DNA of 9,188 bases from an uncultured Spirochaetaceae bacterium (GTDB lineage: Bacteria > Spirochaetota > Spirochaetia > Treponematales > Treponemataceae). The stretch is from contig CACYDQ010000455.1 in NCBI GenBank assembly GCA_902773215.1, forward strand, positions 1-9,188, read 5' to 3'. The notes beneath the pieces are model-generated. The model was not told the DNA's origin and did not search any database. It saw only the letters and a program-made list of their open reading frames with translations. Below, one piece after another: positions 1-5,585 of the stretch (within the stretch, counting starts at the first letter, position 1; every line of letters starts with the position of its first letter). Both the position numbers and the translations under genes were made by a program.

Positions 1-999
1 TCCTTGACCATCGTGTAGGGCTGGAAGACATAGCTGCGTATCTGGCTGCCGAAGGAGATGTCCTTTTTCTCGCCTGCGAATTTAGAGTTCTCCTTCTCCT
101 TCTGCTCTTTGTAGTACTCGTAAAGGCGCGAGCGCAGGATGCTCATTGCGGTGGCGCGGTTCATCAGCTGGCTCCGCTCGCTCTCGCACTGGACGACGAT
201 TCCCGTCGGTATGTGCGTGAAGCGGACGGCGGACTCGGTTTTGTTGACGTGCTGGCCGCCCTTGCCGCCCGCGCGGAAGGTGTCCACCCGCAGGTCCTTG
301 GGGTCTATCTTGACCTCTATGCTGTCGTCGAGCACCGGGAACACATACACGGATGCAAAGGAGGTGTGCCGCCTCGCGTTGGAGTCGAAGGGGCTGATGC
401 GGATAAGGCGGTGGACTCCCGCCTCGCCCTTGGTGTAGCCGTAGACGTACTCGCCGGAAATTTTCATGTTAATGGACTTGAGGCCGCCCTCGACCTCTTC
501 CTGCGACAGGATTTCGGTCTTGTAGCCGTGCCGCTCCGCCCAGCGCTGGTACATGCGGGAGAGCATGAATGTCCAGTCACATGCCTCCGTGCCGCCTGCT
601 CCCGCATGCACGGACAGGAAGCAGTCGTTCCTGTCCACTTCGTCGGAAAGCAGGTTCAGTATGCTCTGGTGCTCGTACTCCTTGCTGATGGACTCGTACT
701 GCTCCTTGAGCTCTTTCTCAAGCCCCTGGTCGCCTTCCTCTATGCCGAGCTCGTAGAGGGTCTCAAGATCCTCCACCTGTGCTTTCAGCTCTACCCAGGG
801 ATCCACCCGGGCTTTCAGCGCCTTTATCTCGTTCATGACGCGGGTAGCCTTGTCATTGTCGTCCCAGAATCCCGGGGCCTGGGTCAGTGCCTCTTTTTCC
901 GCGATTTTCGCTCTTATGCCGTCCGGGTCAAAGACGCCCCCAGACATCAAGGATATTTTCTTTCAGCTCGTCTATTCCTTCTTTGTAATCTTCCAGCAT
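1..999 (-). CDS. prfB: Peptide chain release factor 2 (RF2), 3' end outside window, needs programmed +1 frameshift
   Basis: RF2 recognises UGA and UAA stop codons in the ribosomal A site and triggers hydrolysis of peptidyl-tRNA. Reading starts at the ATG at 999, preceded by the ribosome binding site GAGGAAG (1004-1010). After 23 codons the frame meets an in-frame TGA (928-930) inside CTTTGAC; a +1 shift there continues as [14 protein letters not shown] and stays open to the left edge. 332 residues are visible; E. coli RF2 has 365, so roughly 30-40 C-terminal residues are missing. The RF2-specific stop-codon motif SPF lies at residues 202-204 (about 387-395) and the catalytic GGQ at 247-249 (252-260), within [12 protein letters not shown]; both sit within three residues of their E. 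coli positions. SPF rather than PxT separates it from RF1. It starts 40 nt after the Cas2-like gene on the same strand and shows no obvious promoter of its own, so cotranscription is likely. Identification is firm. Confidence 0.97.
927..941 (-). promoter_or_regulatory. prfB: prfB programmed +1 ribosomal frameshift site
   Basis: On the minus strand the sequence reads GGGGG CGT CTT TGA C. GGGGG (937-941) acts as an internal Shine-Dalgarno-like element, followed three bases later by the slippery CTT (931-933) and the in-frame TGA (928-930); the shifted frame resumes with GAC (927-929). Order and spacing match the E. coli site (GGGGG-TAT-CTT-TGA-C). It is known for this family that low RF2 causes a pause at the UGA and favours the +1 slip, which makes RF2 synthesis self-regulating. 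The 23-codon leading frame is close to the 25 codons of E. coli. Confidence 0.96.
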
Positions 1000-1003
1000 T
1001 TTT

Positions 1004-1010
1004 CTTCCTC
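1004..1010 (-). promoter_or_regulatory. Ribosome binding site of prfB
   Basis: The minus strand reads GAGGAAG, then four bases, then the ATG at 999. It fixes the start of the short leading frame before the frameshift. It contrasts with the Cas2-like gene just upstream, which has no comparable site. Confidence 0.8.
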
Positions 1011-1039
1011 AATCAATGTGTTTTCAGGCGAAAGCCCTG

Positions 1040-1399
1040 TTATCGGGCCGCAGGCTTCTTGCCCGCTGCCGGCTTTTTGGCAACCGTCTTTTTCGCGGCT
1101 CCCCCGGTCTTGGAACTGTCCACGGGGTTACCTTGGAACTGGCACTTGCGCCAGCGTTTTTCCTTGAGCTCGGTTATGACGAACATGCCTCCGACAGGAA
1201 ACTGATAGAAGCGGACGCTGTCATAGTAGTCCGTCACCCGGTCTATCTCCCTCTTGAGCTTGGAAAGGTCGTCAACGCTGACTTTCATGCTCTCATAACA
1301 GGACCTTTGGGCCTTCTTGAAGCCCATCTGAGTGAGGAGGCTCACCATCGCGCGGGCAGTGTCGGGGCTGCCCGGATCCAAAACAACAGAAACAAACAT
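1040..1399 (-). CDS. Stand-alone Cas2-like (ferredoxin-fold) protein with basic Lys/Ala/Pro tail
   Basis: This 119-residue protein has the pattern of the Cas2/VapD-like superfamily: strand 1 MFVSVVLD with an Asp at position 8 where Cas2 has its conserved metal-binding Asp, a helix over about residues 11-26, a second strand with QRSCYE resembling the QxSVFE motif of Cas2, a second helix (about 43-60), and SVRFYQFPV (61-69) like the SVRIYPL strand of Cas2. A further strand and helix (72-88) follow. Residues 101-119 are a basic tail built on KKPAA-type repeats, as in histone H1-like proteins, which suggests nucleic acid contact. No cas1, other cas gene or CRISPR array is in view, so a role in spacer acquisition is not supported; the function is unknown. 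The frame is open to an ATG at 1486 and there is also an ATG at 1405. I chose 1399 because the fold begins there and the upstream promoter predicts transcription starting on that base; no Shine-Dalgarno sequence is visible. It lies 40 nt upstream of prfB. Confidence 0.75.
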   Translation of the reverse strand: MFVSVVLDPGSPDTARAMVSLLTQMGFKKAQRSCYESMKVSVDDLSKLKREIDRVTDYYDSVRFYQFPVGGMFVITELKEKRWRKCQFQGNPVDSSKTGGAAKKTVAKKPAAGKKPAAR

Positions 1400-1405
1400 A
1401 TACAT

Positions 1406-1434
1406 AGCATAGAACAAACGGCGGATATTGTCAA
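1406..1434 (-). promoter_or_regulatory. Sigma70-type promoter for the Cas2-like gene (and probably prfB)
   Basis: On the minus strand there is a perfect -35 box TTGACA (1429-1434), a 17-nt spacer (1412-1428) and a -10 box TATGCT (1406-1411). A start point seven bases beyond the -10 box falls on position 1399, the A of the second in-frame ATG, so the message would be leaderless. A run of eight G on the plus strand (1450-1457) lies 15 nt upstream of the -35 box. The promoter is predicted from sequence only. Confidence 0.65.
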
Positions 1435-1527
1435 ACCGTTCGTGCGGGAGGGGGGGGCTGTGAGCGTTCCCGGGCGTGCCAGGCAATCGAAAGTAGCGTG
1501 GCCTTTAATTATTCAGGCTGACAGCCC

Positions 1528-2799
1528 TTATCCGAGGAGCCTGACCTCTCCTGCCTTGTTCTCCAGCAGCATCGTCTCTTTCTGGGGAACAGGAAAGCTT
1601 ATCGTGAAGACCGTTCCGTGGTTCTTGACGGACTTGACATCAATGTCGCCCTTGAATTCCTTGACAATCTTGTAGACCATCGTAAGTCCCAGCCCGGTGC
1701 CGGTCGCCTTGGTCGTGTAATAGGGCTCGAAAATCTTGGACGCGGTCTTTTCGTCCATCCCGGACCCGTTGTCCGCGATGTTCAGGATATACTTTCCGTC
1801 TTTTACAGTGGACTCAATCAAAAGCGTTCCCTTCTCGGCTGTGCTGTCATTTCCGGCAGGAAAGCGCTCCTCTATTGCGGCGAGTGCATTTTGGGCAAGG
1901 TTTATGACAAGCTCCCGGAAAAGCTTTTCGTCAAGCAATAGCCGAGGGGCCTCTTTGCACAGACGTAACGTCACGCTGACATTCTTGGAGTCAAACTCTG
2001 GCGTAAAAAAGCCTGCGGTTTTTTCCAGAAGCAGATCGGGGTTGCTCAGGGTCATGTTCACCTGAAGGGGGCGGACTGCAAAGAGGAAGTCCACGACAAT
2101 CTTATTCAGGTTGTCTATCTCCTCGTTTATGACGGCAAGGTAATTTTCCATGAATTTTTCCTTGGGAAGCATGCCGTCGCCATCCCGCGCTTTTTTGACG
2201 GCTTTCTGCAAAAGCTGGATGTGGATGCTTATAGCCCCCAAGGGGTTCTTTATCTCGTGGGCGACAGAGGCTGCAAGGTTTGTCAGGCCGGCAAGGCTCT
2301 CCATGCGGTGCAGCATAACCTCTTGTTGTGTCCGCTCCGTTATGTCCTCCACCGTGATGACTGAACCTGCTATGGTCGTGTCAAACGCGTTTCCTTCCTC
2401 GTTTGCCTGTTTTTCCACGAGGGGAACGATTTTAATCGTGATGAAGCGGATTTTTTTCCCGGCGGAAATGGAGAATTCTTCGCAGACATTGGTTTTGCGT
2501 TCCGTCGCACATTTGCGCAGGAAGCTGCTGACGTATTCGTCGTCTACCAGCTCCCAGAGGGGGACTTCCCCTGCTTTGTCACCGGAAATCCTTTTTTTGA
2601 ACGGAACAAGCCTCTCTGCCGCCTTGTTCGCCCGTATGGGGCGGAAATCTTCGTCCACCAGGACAAGACCGGTAGGGAGGCTTTCCAGCGTGGAGCTCAG
2701 GGTTTTGATTTCACCGTTCACCGACTCTATGACCCTTTCCAGTTGTTCCGGGGATAGCTTGGAAATCTTCCGCGAAACTTTCCTTACGAACTCACTCAT
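1528..2799 (-). CDS. Soluble PAS-domain sensor histidine kinase (AtoS/NtrB type)
   Basis: This 423-residue sensor kinase autophosphorylates on a histidine and should pass the phosphate to a response regulator. A short N-terminal helix is followed by a PAS domain (about residues 33-155, ending ITVEDITERTQQE). The HisKA domain holds the H-box SVAHEIKNPLGAI with phospho-acceptor His181. The HATPase domain has the N-box LVINLAQNALAAI (297-309), G1 box ADNGSGM (342-348), F-box IFEPYYTTK (356-364) and G2 box GTGLGL (367-372). No membrane segment or signal peptide is seen, so it should be cytoplasmic and sense an internal signal. The layout resembles NtrB and AtoS, which pair with sigma54-type regulators, and Treponema pallidum has a kinase annotated AtoS; that pairing is inference, since no response regulator lies nearby. 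The frame extends to a TTG at 2814, but that lies upstream of the predicted transcription start; the ATG at 2799 has AAGGG seven bases before it. It is divergent from mutS2. Confidence 0.95.
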   Translation of the reverse strand: MSEFVRKVSRKISKLSPEQLERVIESVNGEIKTLSSTLESLPTGLVLVDEDFRPIRANKAAERLVPFKKRISGDKAGEVPLWELVDDEYVSSFLRKCATERKTNVCEEFSISAGKKIRFITIKIVPLVEKQANEEGNAFDTTIAGSVITVEDITERTQQEVMLHRMESLAGLTNLAASVAHEIKNPLGAISIHIQLLQKAVKKARDGDGMLPKEKFMENYLAVINEEIDNLNKIVVDFLFAVRPLQVNMTLSNPDLLLEKTAGFFTPEFDSKNVSVTLRLCKEAPRLLLDEKLFRELVINLAQNALAAIEERFPAGNDSTAEKGTLLIESTVKDGKYILNIADNGSGMDEKTASKIFEPYYTTKATGTGLGLTMVYKIVKEFKGDIDVKSVKNHGTVFTISFPVPQKETMLLENKAGEVRLLG

Positions 2800-2806
2800 G
2801 ACATCA

Positions 2807-2811
2807 CCCTT
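2807..2811 (-). promoter_or_regulatory. Ribosome binding site of the histidine kinase
   Basis: AAGGG on the minus strand lies seven bases before the ATG at 2799. It decides that start over the in-frame TTG at 2814. The predicted transcript start (about 2810) lies at the edge of this site, so the 5' leader is only about 11 nt long. Confidence 0.65.
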
Positions 2812-2816
2812 CAAAG

Positions 2817-2845
2817 AGTATAGGATACACGGCCGGGAATTTCAA
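2817..2845 (-). promoter_or_regulatory. Sigma70-type promoter for the histidine kinase
   Basis: The minus strand has a -35 box TTGAAA (2840-2845), a 17-nt spacer (2823-2839) and a -10 box TATACT (2817-2822). Transcription would begin near 2810 and give a very short leader carrying the AAGGG site. It lies back to back with the mutS2 promoter in the shared intergenic region. Confidence 0.65.
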
Positions 2846-2867
2846 GCGTGAGAAGTGGCGGCCGCTA

Positions 2868-2891
2868 TTTCAACGCCTGTCTTTTTTGAAA
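2868..2891. repeat. Short inverted repeat TTTCAA-N12-TTGAAA in the divergent promoter region
   Basis: TTTCAA at 2868-2873 and TTGAAA at 2886-2891 form a 6-bp inverted repeat with a 12-nt spacer. It sits between the kinase promoter and the mutS2 promoter. A third TTTCAA at 2840-2845 is the kinase -35 box read on the other strand. It could be an operator for either gene, but six-base arms can arise by chance. Confidence 0.25.
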
Positions 2892-2901
2892 CGGCATCTC
2901 T

Positions 2902-2929
2902 TTTACAAAATTGTATTTTCCGCTATTAT
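2902..2929 (+). promoter_or_regulatory. Sigma70-type promoter for mutS2
   Basis: There is a -35 box TTTACA (2902-2907), a 16-nt spacer and a -10 box TATTAT (2924-2929). A start about seven bases downstream (near 2936) lies only about three bases before the mutS2 ATG at 2939, leaving no room for a Shine-Dalgarno sequence. This favours the ATG at 2939 over the in-frame ATG at 2855, which lies upstream of the promoter. Confidence 0.55.
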
Positions 2930-2938
2930 AGGCTTACA

Positions 2939-5536
2939 ATGAGCGAGCATCTTTCAGGACAGACAGCGGAGGAGCTGGATTTTTACCGCATACGCAGCCA
3001 GGTCGCCCATTTTGCGGCGAGCGAGGAAGGCAGGGATCTGCTTTCCAAGAGGGAGCCGATGGCTGACGCGGGGGAGATAGAAAAACTCAAATGCCTGGGC
3101 AAGGAATGGGCGGCATATCTCTGTTCTGCCCGGCTTTCCCCCATATCCGCATGGCCGGTAGTCAAGGACTCGTTTAAGCTGCTCGCCGTGGCGGGGGCGC
3201 AGCTTACGCAAAGCCAGGTTTTCGCGCTCGGGCTCTTGTGCCAGTCGGCGGGAAAGCTCCGCGAGTCAATTATCAGCGCGGCGGAATCGCTCCCCTTAAA
3301 ACAGCTGAACGAAAATGCCCTGTCCATGCCAGACCTGTCCAAGGCCGAAGGGGAGATTTTCTCCGTGCTGGACAAGGACGGCGAGGTAAAGGATTTGCCT
3401 GCGCTCAGGGCGATACGGAACAGGATACGGGAGCTCCAGAAGGAGGCGGAGGGGGCGATACGGAAATACACGGCGGACAACGCGCAGAAGCCCTTCCTTC
3501 AGTCCAACGTTCCTGTCATGCGGGGCGACAGGCAGTTGCTTGCAGTCCGTGCGGACAGGCGGGGTACGGTATCGGGGATTATCCACGAGGTCAGCGCGTC
3601 GGGCCAGACCCTGTACATAGAGCCGGAAGAGGCGGTCAGGGCGAACAACGAGCTGGTGCAGGAAGAGGCCCATCTCGCCAACGAGATAAAGAAAATTCTC
3701 CGCGACCTGACGGAAAAGCTTTCCATATATAAAGAAGAATTCGTGCAGGCTCACGAGCAGATGCTGCTTTTGGATACGACGCTCGCCGCTGCCCGCTATC
3801 TGGTCTCCGTCGGGGGATGCTTTGCGGACAGCTGCGACAGGGAAACGGAGCCGCCGCTCATAAAGGCTGCCCGCCACCCCCTGCTCGGCGAGAAAGCGGT
3901 CCCGGTGGACATCGCCTTCAATCAGGGCAAGGACATTCTGATAATTACCGGACCCAATACGGGTGGCAAGACCGTCACGCTCAAGACGGTCGCCCTCTTT
4001 GCCCTGATGAACCAGGCGGGCTTTCCTGTCCCGGCTGACGAGGGGACGCGGCTTCCTGTCTTCAGCTCGGTGTTCGCTGACATAGGGGACGAGCAGTCAA
4101 TCGACGAGTCGCTCAGCACCTTCTCCAGCCACATGAAGAAGATGGCGGAAATTGTCAGCGATGCGGACAAGGACAGTCTGGTACTGCTGGACGAGCTGGG
4201 AAGCGGTACCGACCCGCAGGAAGGCGGGGCCATCGCGATGGCGGTGCTGGACAAGCTCATCGAGCGGAAGGCGTTCGTTCTTGTGACGACGCACCATGGA
4301 ATCCTCAAGAACTACGGATACACAAATCCCGGATGTGTGAATGCCTCCGTGGAATTTGACCCGGGGACGCTCAGCCCCACATACCATCTGGTCATGGGCG
4401 TTCCCGGCGAGAGCCACGCGCTTGATATAGCGAGGCGGTCGGGATTGCCGGAAGAAATCGTTGCCAAAGCCGAGGAGTACATTGCTGGCGACAAGGCAGA
4501 TGTGTCCGCCCTCATACAGGGGCTCACCGAAAAGCACGCGGAAATAGACGCGATGCTCCGCGAGGAGCGAATACGGAACGCAGACCTTGCCGTAAAGACC
4601 GCCAAGCTCAATGCCCGTGCCCTGGAGATACGCAAGCGGGAGCTGGAACTGCGGGAGCAGAACGGCGTGCAGGAAAGCCGCTTCCTTGTCCAGACGCGGA
4701 GTATGCTGGAGAACCTTGTCCGGGAACTGCGCGAGGGGGAAATTACCCGCGAGAAAACATTGAAAGTCCGTTCGTTCATCGAGGGGCTTGAGAAGGACAT
4801 AGAGGAGCGGGACAAGCAGCTGGAGGCGGACAAAATCCGCCTTGAGGAAGAAGAGATTCAGCTCAAGGAGGAAGAACGTCGTATCGCCGAGAACGGTATG
4901 CGGCTTTCCAAGACGCGGGAGGGGGCACATTCGTCCGGTTCCAAGAAAAAAAACAGGAAGAAGCTTTCCGCCGCAGAAGCTTTTGCCTTGGCGAGCACCC
5001 CGGAAAAGCAGGAGTCCGGAGGCAAGGAGATCAATGATACCCGCAAGAAAGCAGCGAGCGCACGGCGGGAGCAGCTGACATTCGCCCCCGGGAAGGAAGT
5101 GCTTGCGGGTCCCAAGAAGATGCGGGGGACGCTGCTTGCCGACAACAAGGACGGGACATGGAGCGTTCGGTTCGGCTCGATGAAAATGACTTTTCCAAAA
5201 TCCCGCCTCTACCTTTTGGCAACAGAAAGCACTGCGACAGGCCCCGGCGTGGAGATAGAGGCCCCGTCAGTGACCGGCGTGGATGACGAGCGGCCCAAAT
5301 TCGAGCTGCGGCTCCTCGGCATGCGGAGCGAGGAGGCGATGAAGGCGCTGGAGCACCAGATAGACCTCTGCATCATCCATGACTTCAAGAACTTTTCAGT
5401 CATACACGGGAAAGGCTCCGGTATATTGCAGCAGGCCGTGCATGACTACTTGTCCCATTACCCGGGAGTTAAGGATTTCGGCTTCGCCCGGCCCGAGGAC
5501 GGCGGCACGGGCAAGACATATGTTTCTCTCCTTTAA
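2939..5536 (+). CDS. mutS2: MutS2 family ATPase/endonuclease with C-terminal Smr domain
   Basis: MutS2 is a MutS paralogue without the mismatch-recognition domains. Known family roles are suppression of homologous recombination and, in Bacillus subtilis, action on collided ribosomes. The 865-residue protein has an N-terminal core and lever region (about 1-320) and an ABC-type ATPase with Walker A GPNTGGKT (338-345) and Walker B LVLLDELGSGTDP (414-426). The ATPase domain also contains an ST-rich stretch, DESLSTFSSHM (389-399). A long charged coiled coil follows (about 520-660), then a lysine patch (669-675), a KOW-like segment ending in GSMKM (746-750) and an Smr domain (about 788-865). The Smr HGKGSG motif (823-828) is intact, but the LDLR motif reads LRLL (790-793), replacing the Asp. 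The usual family length is about 780-790, so the linker is roughly 80 residues longer. An A8 run at 4946-4953 lies in the lysine patch. The start at 2939 is chosen because the family similarity begins there and the promoter lies just upstream. The 49-nt gap to the next gene holds no clear terminator. Confidence 0.96.
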   Translation: MSEHLSGQTAEELDFYRIRSQVAHFAASEEGRDLLSKREPMADAGEIEKLKCLGKEWAAYLCSARLSPISAWPVVKDSFKLLAVAGAQLTQSQVFALGLLCQSAGKLRESIISAAESLPLKQLNENALSMPDLSKAEGEIFSVLDKDGEVKDLPALRAIRNRIRELQKEAEGAIRKYTADNAQKPFLQSNVPVMRGDRQLLAVRADRRGTVSGIIHEVSASGQTLYIEPEEAVRANNELVQEEAHLANEIKKILRDLTEKLSIYKEEFVQAHEQMLLLDTTLAAARYLVSVGGCFADSCDRETEPPLIKAARHPLLGEKAVPVDIAFNQGKDILIITGPNTGGKTVTLKTVALFALMNQAGFPVPADEGTRLPVFSSVFADIGDEQSIDESLSTFSSHMKKMAEIVSDADKDSLVLLDELGSGTDPQEGGAIAMAVLDKLIERKAFVLVTTHHGILKNYGYTNPGCVNASVEFDPGTLSPTYHLVMGVPGESHALDIARRSGLPEEIVAKAEEYIAGDKADVSALIQGLTEKHAEIDAMLREERIRNADLAVKTAKLNARALEIRKRELELREQNGVQESRFLVQTRSMLENLVRELREGEITREKTLKVRSFIEGLEKDIEERDKQLEADKIRLEEEEIQLKEEERRIAENGMRLSKTREGAHSSGSKKKNRKKLSAAEAFALASTPEKQESGGKEINDTRKKAASARREQLTFAPGKEVLAGPKKMRGTLLADNKDGTWSVRFGSMKMTFPKSRLYLLATESTATGPGVEIEAPSVTGVDDERPKFELRLLGMRSEEAMKALEHQIDLCIIHDFKNFSVIHGKGSGILQQAVHDYLSHYPGVKDFGFARPEDGGTGKTYVSLL

Positions 5537-5549
5537 AATAACAAGGCTC

Positions 5550-5579
5550 TTGTCCGCCCTGCAATCTTCATGTTAGACT
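5550..5579 (+). promoter_or_regulatory. Possible promoter for the alpha-galactosidase gene
   Basis: A -35-like TTGTCC (5550-5555), an 18-nt spacer and a -10-like TAGACT (5574-5579) precede the gene. The seventh base after the -10 box is 5586, the A of the ATG. No Shine-Dalgarno sequence is visible in the 49-nt gap. The boxes are weaker than those of the other promoters, and readthrough from mutS2 is also possible. Confidence 0.4.
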
Positions 5580-5585
5580 TATGGC

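Noticed and set aside
213..1205. A 330-codon plus-strand open frame opposite prfB and the Cas2-like gene
   Set aside because: It is antisense to two clearly recognised genes, has no recognisable motif, and is explained by the GC-biased codons of prfB leaving the opposite strand open.
1400..1486. An N-terminal extension of the Cas2-like protein from the ATG at 1486
   Set aside because: The added 29 residues precede the first strand of the fold and would require translation through the predicted promoter; no ribosome binding site supports that start.
2800..2814. A TTG start for the kinase at 2814
   Set aside because: It lies upstream of the predicted transcript start, and the AAGGG site is correctly spaced for the ATG at 2799 instead.
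2855..2938. A longer mutS2 starting at the ATG at 2855
   Set aside because: The extra 28 residues are unlike MutS2, and this ATG lies upstream of the mutS2 promoter boxes.
4097..4930. A 277-codon minus-strand open frame inside mutS2
   Set aside because: It runs antisense through the ATPase and coiled-coil coding region and resembles no known family; it is a shadow of codon bias.
5541..5553. A small hairpin ACAAG-GCT-CTTGT between mutS2 and the alpha-galactosidase gene
   Set aside because: The stem is only five base pairs with no T tail, too weak to call a terminator.
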